Of a stretch of 17,672 nucleotides of DNA, positions 7,391 to 13,311 are shown piece by piece. Under the pieces are notes generated by a model. It made no database searches. It saw only the letters and a program-made list of their open reading frames with translations, and was not told the origin of the DNA. Location of the stretch: contig CAYMCP010000073.1 of assembly GCA_964388965.1 (NCBI GenBank), positions 1-17,672 on the forward strand. Direction: 5' to 3'. Made by a program: the position numbers and the translations under genes. Position 1 is the first letter of the stretch, and each line of letters begins with the position of its first letter. This DNA is from Albibeggiatoa sp964388965. GTDB lineage: Bacteria; Pseudomonadota; Gammaproteobacteria; Beggiatoales; Beggiatoaceae.

Positions 7391-7409
7391 GCGCATGATA
7401 ATCATTATC
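7391..7409. promoter_or_regulatory. Fur box of the main operon
   Basis: Sixteen of 19 bases match the Fur consensus GATAATGATAATCATTATC, including the perfect inverted repeat GATAAT-C-ATTATC at 7397-7409. It covers the -10 of the operon promoter. A weaker half-site-like sequence (AATTCTCATTTTA) lies at about 7445-7457. Confidence 0.85.
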
Positions 7410-7423
7410 AATTATATTGTCAA
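7395..7423 (-). promoter_or_regulatory. Sigma-70 promoter of the ferrosome-like operon
   Basis: On the minus strand TTGACA (7423-7418) and TATCAT (7400-7395) are separated by exactly 17 bp. Transcription should begin near 7388, giving a leader of about 25 bases before the ATG at 7362. Overlap with the Fur box implies repression when iron is plentiful. Confidence 0.82.
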
Positions 7424-7606
7424 TTCATACTTTAACTCGTCGACAATTCTCATTTTAGAAACTACATTCATAATTGAAAGTGAAGCGTTTCTGAGCTAAA
7501 TCACTTAGAAACATCCAAGTAGTTTTTACTTTGCCTTGTCACCGCCAAAGCTAAGCCTACACCCGCCGCCACAGCTCAATAGAACTCATTTGATATGTTT
7601 AGGCGT
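7424..7606. other. Intergenic segment with a possible short gene remnant
   Basis: No convincing gene is present. On the minus strand, 7501-7576 reads AVAAGVGLALAVTRQSK and then NYLDVSK before a stop, and an in-frame stop lies directly upstream. It resembles the end of a small glycine-rich membrane protein and may be a relic, but 24 codons are too few to decide. Confidence 0.3.
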
Positions 7607-7681
7607 GACGCAGTAAAGTATTACTTGTCCCAATGGTCTCCGTTGGGAGGCTGCAGGGATGCTCTGCGTCCTGATTTACTG
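7607..7681. repeat. REP-like structured intergenic element
   Basis: Several inverted repeats are packed into 75 bp: GACGCAG (7607-7613) with CTGCGTC (7664-7670), the inner hairpin TCCCAA (7628-7633) with TTGGGA (7643-7648), and CAGTAAA (7611-7617) with TTTACTG (7675-7681). The first and third compete for shared bases. The locally higher GC and the wording of the arms resemble dispersed palindromic repeats of sulfur-oxidising gammaproteobacteria, by memory only. Confidence 0.6.
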
Positions 7682-7762
7682 TGAGTTGCAAAAGGCTCAA
7701 ATCATCACTATTTTGCAAAAATAACCTTGTGCATTGTCACGAGGAAAACTTGTTTTACGGTT

Positions 7763-7791
7763 TTGACAATTTTTCTAAGCCGTGTTATTCG
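7763..7791 (+). promoter_or_regulatory. Possible bioA promoter
   Basis: A perfect TTGACA at 7763-7768 is followed after 17 bp by TATTCG (7786-7791), a weak -10. A start near 7798 would leave about 25 bases before the preferred bioA ATG at 7823. No BirA operator is recognised. Confidence 0.35.
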
Positions 7792-7822
7792 TAGTCAATT
7801 CATACGCACAATAAAAACTGTT

Positions 7823-9166
7823 ATGTCGAATCAAAATATTATTCAACGTGATTTATCCGTTTTATGGCATCCCTGCACGCAAATGAAAGATCATGAAACT
7901 TTACCATTAATTCCAATTAAACATGGTAAAGGCGTGTGGTTAGAAGATTTTGAAGGGAAGCGTTATTTAGATGCAATCAGTTCTTGGTGGGTTAATTTAT
8001 TCGGACATGCAAATCCACGCATTAATGCAGCCATTGTTGAACAATTAAATCATTTAGAACATGTTTTATTAGCAGGTTTTACCCACGAAGCGGTGATTGA
8101 ATTATCTGAACGTTTAATTAAAATGACACCAGAAAAATTAACTCGTTGTTTTTACGCAGATAATGGTTCAGCAGGTATTGAAGTTGCCTTAAAAATGAGT
8201 TTTCACTATTGGCGCAATATTGGTAAACATAAAAAAATTAAATTTGTCACATTGCAAGATAGTTATCATGGTGAAACTTTAGGCGCGTTGGCTGTGGGTG
8301 ACGTGGCTTTGTATAAGGAAACTTATGCGCCACTACTGACTCAAGCGATTACAGCACCTTCACCAAGCGGTTGTTATGCGGAAAAAGGTGAGTCTTATCA
8401 TGATTATGCTATACGCCAATTTCAGGCAATGGAAAAAATTTTAGCAGAGCAACATGAAGAAATTGCAGCCGTTATCGTTGAACCTTTATTGCAGTGTGCA
8501 GGTGGAATGCGCATGTATGATCCTGTTTATCTTCAATTATTAAGAAAAGCGTGTGATAAATATGCAGTGCATTTAATTGCTGATGAAATTGCTACCGGAT
8601 TTGGACGTACAGGGACATTATTCGCATCTGAACAGGCAAATATGACTGCTGATTTTCTTTGTTTATCCAAAGGATTAACTGGTGGTTATTTACCATTATG
8701 CGCAGTTTTAACTACTGATACAATTTATCAAGCATTTTATGATGATTATCAAACGTTACGTGCATTTTTGCATTCGCATAGTTACACCGGTAATCCATTA
8801 GCCTGTCGAGCAGCATTAGCAACTTTGGATATTTTTGCGCAAGATAATGTTATTGTAGAAAATCAAAAATTAATTCAAGCCATGTACGATGCAACACAAT
8901 TTTTAAAAGATCATCCACATGTAGGCGAAGTGCGACAACAGGGAATGGTGGTTGCGATTGAGATGGCGCAAAATAAATCAATATCTTATCCTTGGCAACA
9001 ACGACGGGGTTTAAAAGTGTATGAATACGCTCTGACACAAGGTGTATTGCTTCGTCCATTAGGAAATGTTGTTTATTTTATGCCGCCTTATGTGATTACA
9101 GAAAAACAGATTGACTGGCTGGCGAATGTTGCAGCAGAAGGAATTACTCGCGCAACGAGTGAATAA
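7823..9166 (+). CDS. bioA: Adenosylmethionine-8-amino-7-oxononanoate aminotransferase (BioA)
   Basis: BioA is a PLP-dependent class III aminotransferase that converts KAPA to DAPA in biotin synthesis, using S-adenosylmethionine as amino donor, in the cytoplasm. The 447-residue product has the BioA opening DLSVLWHPCTQMKDH, SSWWVNLFGHANP, the cofactor segment IADEIATGFGRTG, and the PLP lysine Lys283 in LSKGLTGGYLPL. Length fits the family (about 430-450). The frame extends upstream to 7727, but those 32 residues are not BioA-like and overlap the possible promoter, so I use the ATG at 7823; no ribosome-binding site is evident there. It stands alone here, away from bioBFCD, and faces away from the iron operon. 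Convergent accD follows after a 122-bp gap containing a palindrome. Confidence 0.96.
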   Translation: MSNQNIIQRDLSVLWHPCTQMKDHETLPLIPIKHGKGVWLEDFEGKRYLDAISSWWVNLFGHANPRINAAIVEQLNHLEHVLLAGFTHEAVIELSERLIKMTPEKLTRCFYADNGSAGIEVALKMSFHYWRNIGKHKKIKFVTLQDSYHGETLGALAVGDVALYKETYAPLLTQAITAPSPSGCYAEKGESYHDYAIRQFQAMEKILAEQHEEIAAVIVEPLLQCAGGMRMYDPVYLQLLRKACDKYAVHLIADEIATGFGRTGTLFASEQANMTADFLCLSKGLTGGYLPLCAVLTTDTIYQAFYDDYQTLRAFLHSHSYTGNPLACRAALATLDIFAQDNVIVENQKLIQAMYDATQFLKDHPHVGEVRQQGMVVAIEMAQNKSISYPWQQRRGLKVYEYALTQGVLLRPLGNVVYFMPPYVITEKQIDWLANVAAEGITRATSE

Positions 9167-9203
9167 CATTAAGTTAAAATATCATTATATTTTCTTTCGT
9201 ATC

Positions 9204-9231
9204 GTAGAAACAAGACATGCCTTGTCTCTAC
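9204..9231. repeat. 28-bp palindrome between convergent bioA and accD
   Basis: GTAGAAACAAGACA pairs with TGCCTTGTCTCTAC with two mismatches in 14 pairs. It could act as a bidirectional transcription stop for the two convergent genes, but its palindromic form also resembles a dispersed miniature repeat. No long T-run follows on either strand. Confidence 0.6.
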
Positions 9232-9288
9232 AAAACTTTGTTTCTTCAGAACATCCTACAAAAATTCAGAAGCAGCAAGCTTTGCTTA

Positions 9289-10194
9289 TCACTCTTCACT
9301 TTGTTGATGCGCTAATAACATAACAGGTGGCTCAGGTTCAGGCATTTTCATCAACATCGCCAGTAATGACGCAATTTTTTTACTCATATCACGTCGGTCT
9401 ACTATCATATCAATTGCACCATGTTGTAATAAAAATTCACTACGTTGGAAGCCTTCCGGTAAAGTTTCGCGTACTGTTTGCTCAATCACTCGCGGACCTG
9501 CAAAACCAATTAATGCACCGGGTTCTGCAATATTAATATCGCCTAACATCGCCAAACTAGCGGAAACACCGCCCATTGTCGGGTCGGTCAATACGGAGAT
9601 AAATGGTAAACCTGTTTGATTTAAACGGTTAATGACTGCGCTGGTTTTTGCCATTTGCATCAACGAGGTCAATGCTTCTTGCATACGTGCGCCACCACTA
9701 GCAGAAAAACAGATTAATGGTATATTTTCATCAATTGCCGTTTGGGCGGCGCGTACAAAGCGTTCACCGACAACGCTACCCATTGAGCCACCCATAAAAC
9801 TAAATTCAAACGCACAAGCGACGATGGGTACACCATAAATTTGCCCTTTAATGACAATTAAACCATCTTTCTCATTCGTCAATTTTTGCGCTTGGAGTAG
9901 GCGATCACGGTATTTTTTACTGTCGCGGAATTTAAGAAAATCTTTAGGCGATAATTCAACACCAATTTCTTCGCGCGGCAACGGGTCTAAAAATTTATCC
10001 AAACGCTGGCGCGCACTAATTCGTAAGTGATGCCCGCATTTCGGACACACATTAATGTGGCGTTCTAATTCAGCTTTGTATAAGACTGCCTGACAGACTG
10101 GGCATTTACTCCATAATCCTTCTGGCATGGTATGACGGCTCTTATTGCCATCGGTACGAATTCGGGTCGGTAATAATTTTTCAAACCAAGTCAT
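9289..10194 (-). CDS. accD: Acetyl-CoA carboxylase carboxyltransferase subunit beta
   Basis: AccD forms the carboxyltransferase with AccA and moves the carboxyl group from biotin to acetyl-CoA to give malonyl-CoA, the first step of fatty acid synthesis. The 301-residue length is close to the E. coli protein (304). An N-terminal zinc ribbon is formed by Cys31, Cys34, Cys50 and Cys53 (CPVC and CPKC). The crotonase-like core contains FEFSFMGGSMGSVVGERF, FSASGGARMQE and LTDPTMGGVSAS, all diagnostic of AccD. The ATG at 10194 lacks a clear ribosome-binding site. It is separated from upstream gluQ by 135 bp without a recognisable promoter. Its biotin-dependent enzyme sits next to bioA, though the two genes converge and are not an operon. 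Confidence 0.97.
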   Translation of the reverse strand: MTWFEKLLPTRIRTDGNKSRHTMPEGLWSKCPVCQAVLYKAELERHINVCPKCGHHLRISARQRLDKFLDPLPREEIGVELSPKDFLKFRDSKKYRDRLLQAQKLTNEKDGLIVIKGQIYGVPIVACAFEFSFMGGSMGSVVGERFVRAAQTAIDENIPLICFSASGGARMQEALTSLMQMAKTSAVINRLNQTGLPFISVLTDPTMGGVSASLAMLGDINIAEPGALIGFAGPRVIEQTVRETLPEGFQRSEFLLQHGAIDMIVDRRDMSKKIASLLAMLMKMPEPEPPVMLLAHQQSEE

Positions 10195-10329
10195 TGTATT
10201 TTGTCTATGTTTATCAAGTCCGTATTAGGGAATATTGTTTTCTAAATGCGAAACATTCTGTACTGGTCATTTTACCTGTACCTATCCATTGTATCAATCA
10301 AGGTTTTCTGGACTCGATTTGAGGTATTT

Positions 10330-11205
10330 TTACAATGCTACAGTTAATGGTTGCAAATTCATTTGTAATGGTACATGAGTTATCGACCAATTTTTAATTG
10401 CCCAATCCCAAAAAGCTTGTATATTTTCATGTATTAAATCGGCAGGTGGTGATTGACCTAATAATGTTAAAGCATGGTGCAATAATGGTAATACGGGCTG
10501 ATCATCTATGATAGGTGCATGATTTTGTTTACTTAATTTTAAGCCTTGTGCGTTGACAATAATCGGTAAGTGGGTGTAATTCGGATGTGGCAAATTCAGC
10601 ACTTGCTGTAAATAGAGTTGTCTCGTTGTCGTCTCCAACAAATCGCAACCGCGTACCACGTCGGTTATACCCTGTTCTGCGTCGTCAACGACAACTGCTA
10701 ATTGATAAGCAAATAAGCCATCTTTACGTTTGACGATAAAATCACCGATTTCAGTTAACATATTATGGCGAATTTCACCCTGTAAACAATCGAAAAATTG
10801 CAAAAAAGGTGTGTTAATTTTAATGCGCAGGGCGTAAGGTTGATTGGGTGAAACGGGATGATGCTTACAATAACCGTCGTATACTTTGCCTTTTAAACGC
10901 TGACGAGTACAAGTACAGGGGTAAATTAATTGCTGCGAAATGAGCATATTTAGGGCATCTTGATAGGCTTGTTGACGTTGGCTTTGATAGATAATGTCAC
11001 CGTCCCAATCCATACCAAAACGGCGAAGCGTCGTTAAAATAGATTGATCTGCACCTTTGATAATGCGCGGGGTATCTAAATCCTCAATGCGTACCAACCA
11101 ACGCCCGCGCCGTTGCCTAGCATGTAAATAACTGCCCACAGCGGTTACAAGTGAGCCAAAATGGAGTGAACCGGTCGGAGAGGGAGCAAATCTTCCTGTG
11201 TACAA
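10330..11205 (-). CDS. gluQ: Glutamyl-Q tRNA(Asp) synthetase
   Basis: GluQ-RS activates glutamate and transfers it to queuosine at the wobble position of tRNA(Asp). The 291-residue protein is a truncated GluRS catalytic core without an anticodon-binding domain. It shows GRFAPSPTGSLHFGS (HIGH-type site, His15), a zinc-site cluster with Cys97, Cys99, Tyr112 and Cys113, and the KMSKS-type KLSK at 223-226. The frame offers no ATG near the N-terminus: translation would begin at TTG 11205 (or perhaps ATT 11211), eight bases after the dksA stop. No ribosome-binding site is evident, so coupling to dksA translation is likely. The dksA-gluQ pairing is conserved in gammaproteobacteria. Confidence 0.95.
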   Translation of the reverse strand: MYTGRFAPSPTGSLHFGSLVTAVGSYLHARQRRGRWLVRIEDLDTPRIIKGADQSILTTLRRFGMDWDGDIIYQSQRQQAYQDALNMLISQQLIYPCTCTRQRLKGKVYDGYCKHHPVSPNQPYALRIKINTPFLQFFDCLQGEIRHNMLTEIGDFIVKRKDGLFAYQLAVVVDDAEQGITDVVRGCDLLETTTRQLYLQQVLNLPHPNYTHLPIIVNAQGLKLSKQNHAPIIDDQPVLPLLHHALTLLGQSPPADLIHENIQAFWDWAIKNWSITHVPLQMNLQPLTVAL

Positions 11206-11213
11206 TTTAATTT

Positions 11214-11654
11214 CTAGGCTAGTTGTTTTTCACGAATCTCATCTAGTGTTTTACAATCAATGCACTTGGTTGCAGTAGGTCTCGCTTCCAAGCGACGCAA
11301 ACCGATTTCCACTCCACATGCTTCACAATAACCATATTCGCCGGTATCAATCCGGTATAAAGCCTCGTCAATTTTTTTGACAAGTTTACGTTCCCGATCA
11401 CGAGTGCGTAACTCTAGTGCAAACTCTTCTTCTTGGCTGGCGCGGTCATTAGGGTCTGGAAAATTTGACGCATCATCTTTCATGTGATCAACGGTGCGCT
11501 TGACCTCATCCATTAATTCCTGTTTCCAAGCAAGCAATATCTGACTAAAGTGCTCAAGCTGCTGATTACTCATATACTCTTCATCAGGCTCTGGTTGATA
11601 GGGTTCAATTTCGGTGTAAGATCGACCATTCACTTGTTCTGCTACAACAGACAT
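11214..11654 (-). CDS. dksA: RNA polymerase-binding transcription factor DksA
   Basis: DksA binds the RNA polymerase secondary channel and, with ppGpp, lowers stable RNA transcription and raises amino-acid promoters. The 146-residue protein has a coiled coil with the tip motif DPNDRA (Asp67, Asp70, Ala72), followed by RASQEEEF, and a four-cysteine zinc finger (Cys110, Cys113, Cys131, Cys134). The ATG at 11654 is fixed by a strong GGAGGAG seven bases upstream; an upstream in-frame GTG at 11684 lacks such a site. All functional residues are intact. It is first in a dksA-gluQ operon. The 120-bp upstream region contains an imperfect tandem duplication with an operator-like palindrome. Confidence 0.97.
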   Translation of the reverse strand: MSVVAEQVNGRSYTEIEPYQPEPDEEYMSNQQLEHFSQILLAWKQELMDEVKRTVDHMKDDASNFPDPNDRASQEEEFALELRTRDRERKLVKKIDEALYRIDTGEYGYCEACGVEIGLRRLEARPTATKCIDCKTLDEIREKQLA

Positions 11655-11690
11655 GCGTGTTCTCCTCCATAAAAATAAGCGCACACACCT

Positions 11691-11781
11691 ATATCAAAAA
11701 AAAAGGCGGATTGCAAGCAAATATTGTGCGCATCTTAATATCAAAAAAAGCGGACTGTACGCAAATATCGTACACATCTTA
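11691..11781. repeat. Imperfect tandem duplication upstream of dksA with an operator-like palindrome
   Basis: Two adjacent copies, 11691-11737 and 11738-11781, each start with ATATCAAAAAAA and end with CATCTTA. Copy two contains a perfect inverted repeat, TGTACG (11756-11761) and CGTACA (11769-11774), around a 7-bp AT-rich centre. Copy one has a degenerate version of it. The position 40-130 bp before dksA suggests a binding site or promoter duplication. Confidence 0.7.
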
Positions 11782-11805
11782 AAAAAGTTAAATTATTTTT
11801 TGTTC

Positions 11806-12600
11806 TCAAGTTCTGTGTAGGATTAATTCCAGCACTAATTTACTACCGAAATAAGCTAACATGAGAATAAAAAACCCCAATAAATGCCAGCGAATTACAA
11901 AACGTCCTCGCCAACCATGCTGCCAACGCCCCCATAATAAAATCGCAAACAACCACCATGCTGCAATTGAAAGCGTGGTTTTATGTACTAAGTGTTGGGC
12001 GAAAATATCCTGTAAGAATACAAAACCACTAATTAGGCTCAGCGTTAAAAATAAAAAACCTAAGCTTATCATTTGGAATAATAAACTTTCCATCAATTGT
12101 AGTGGCGGTAATTGACGCATAACAAAACCAAGTCGTTTATGGCGCAATTGATAGTCTTGAACGGCTAATACAATGGCTTGAAGTGCGGAAATAGTTAATA
12201 CGCTGTAGGCTAGAATTGAATAGACAATGTGGACTTGCACACCTAGTGGGATATTTTTTAGCACGACTTGTTGCGAATAAAAATATAGTGCGAAAGCGAT
12301 AGATAATGCCGCAAAGGGATATAGAATTGCAATTAAGCTTTCTATTGGTTTACTGGTTAATGTCAACATGAGTAGTAAAGCAATTACCCATGATACAAGT
12401 GATGCTGCATTAAAAAAACTGAGATTTAGCCCCTCAGGTATAAACATTATTTGGCGTAAGACGAGAGCGTGCAAAATAATCGTAATAAGGCTTAACACGA
12501 GAATAGTTTGACGACGTAACGTACTAGAACGCATGACCAATAAGCTGGTCGCTAGTAAATAAACGAATATGGTAGAAAAGCCTAAAATATAATTACTCAC
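11806..12600 (-). CDS. YpjD/CcsA-like inner membrane protein (cytochrome c assembly family)
   Basis: The 264-residue protein is highly hydrophobic with about eight membrane helices and belongs to the CcsA / HemX-related YpjD (CorE) group by length and C-terminal pattern. Characteristic segments are VHIVYSILAYSVLTISALQA, HKTTLSIAAWWLFAILLWG and RWHLLGFFILMLAYFGSKLV, with conserved His residues in the last two helices that in relatives may contact haem. In other gammaproteobacteria this gene usually adjoins ffh, which is not seen here. The start is GTG at 12600, with AGGAT nine bases upstream. Function in cytochrome biogenesis is assumed from family resemblance only; the E. coli homologue has also been linked to magnesium or cobalt efflux. 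Confidence 0.82.
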   Translation of the reverse strand: MSNYILGFSTIFVYLLATSLLVMRSSTLRRQTILVLSLITIILHALVLRQIMFIPEGLNLSFFNAASLVSWVIALLLMLTLTSKPIESLIAILYPFAALSIAFALYFYSQQVVLKNIPLGVQVHIVYSILAYSVLTISALQAIVLAVQDYQLRHKRLGFVMRQLPPLQLMESLLFQMISLGFLFLTLSLISGFVFLQDIFAQHLVHKTTLSIAAWWLFAILLWGRWQHGWRGRFVIRWHLLGFFILMLAYFGSKLVLELILHRT

Positions 12601-12677
12601 TATGTTTTATCCTAAAAAGCTGACTAACTAGCAAAGTCTATAAAATTAACCTTGTTTTGGCAAAACTGCAAGCGAAT

Positions 12678-12718
12678 CGTAAATTAGTTGTAATTTGAGC
12701 GTAACTTAGTTGCAATAT
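12678..12718. repeat. Two direct repeats spaced 22 bp, upstream of the ypjD-like gene
   Basis: CGTAAATTAGTTGTAATTT (12678-12696) and CGTAACTTAGTTGCAATAT (12700-12718) agree at 16 of 19 positions. Their 22-bp period is about two helix turns, as expected for a protein binding the same DNA face twice. They lie 80-120 bp before the GTG start. Confidence 0.55.
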
Positions 12719-13006
12719 AATATTAAGTTATGTGTGTTTTTTTAATAAGTTATAAAAATTATTTTGAAAAAATGAAGCAATATAAATATTTTCTTAATAA
12801 AATGCACTATTTTTAAACAAATATCCCTTGCACTTATAAAAAGCTATTATCTTTATAAATAAAGAACTGTATCCATTTAAATACAATGAATTATTAGCAT
12901 AATGTAGCGTATTTAAATACATAATCACGTTGTTTTGAGCTGTTAAAATCACATATAAATATTTCTAATTGTTAGTATAAAAAATACTACATAATCAAAA
13001 AAAACT

Positions 13007-13015
13007 TGTTATAAT
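13007..13015 (+). promoter_or_regulatory. Extended -10 promoter for the small membrane protein / pckA operon
   Basis: TG-T-TATAAT at 13007-13015 is a perfect extended -10 element. No good -35 is found 17 bp upstream. Transcription from about 13022 would leave a 20-base leader with the AGGA site of the first gene. Confidence 0.65.
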
Positions 13016-13041
13016 CATCATCGTAAATAGGATTTTAAATA

Positions 13042-13311
13042 ATGTATATATTTGAGCCAGACATTATTGGAATGGTAGGTGCCTTATTAGTTGTTTTCGC
13101 TTACGCCCTATTACAATTAGAAAAAATGGCATCTAACTCATTAGCCTATTCGCTAATCAACTTAATCGGCTCATTGTTACTACTCTATTCCCTATATTTC
13201 AATTGGAACATGCCATCTGTATTAATAGAAATTTTTTGGCTATTTATCAGTTGGTTTGGTTTAATTAAGTGGGTGATAAACAAAATTAAGGAGACGCATC
13301 ATGCGGGATGA
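13042..13311 (+). CDS. CBU_0592-like small membrane protein
   Basis: This 89-residue protein has three membrane helices, near residues 7-25, 35-52 and 58-80, with the pattern VGALLVVFAYALLQL, SLAYSLINLIGSLLLLYSL and VLIEIFWLFISWFGL seen in the CBU_0592 family of uncharacterised membrane proteins. The ATG at 13042 has AGGA nine bases upstream. The last 11 bp overlap the start of pckA, so the two are translated from one message and may be coupled. Function is unknown; no transport or catalytic motif is visible. Confidence 0.8.
   Translation: MYIFEPDIIGMVGALLVVFAYALLQLEKMASNSLAYSLINLIGSLLLLYSLYFNWNMPSVLIEIFWLFISWFGLIKWVINKIKETHHAG

Larger units (their letters stand above)
12601..13041. other. 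440-bp AT-rich divergent intergenic region
   Basis: It contains no gene that I can support. Visible elements are a pair of 19-bp direct repeats near the ypjD-like gene (12678-12718), a 12-bp perfect palindrome GTATTTAAATAC at 12909-12920 with a near copy of one part (ATTTAAATACA) at 12875-12885, and an extended -10 promoter for the rightward operon. A 28-codon ATG frame from 12730 is low complexity and unsupported. Confidence 0.6.

Noticed and set aside
7742..7770. BirA biotin operator in front of bioA
   Set aside because: The TTGT and GACAA pieces do not match the known operator arms or spacing.
7727..7822. 32-residue N-terminal extension of BioA
   Set aside because: The sequence is unlike BioA and overlaps a possible promoter; the BioA-like sequence starts at ATG 7823.
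11655..11684. GTG start of dksA with ten extra residues
   Set aside because: The strong GGAGGAG lies within that extension and is correctly spaced for ATG 11654.
12730..12816. 28-codon ATG frame in the AT-rich intergenic region
   Set aside because: Low-complexity Lys/Tyr/Phe composition, no ribosome-binding site and expected by chance in AT-rich DNA.
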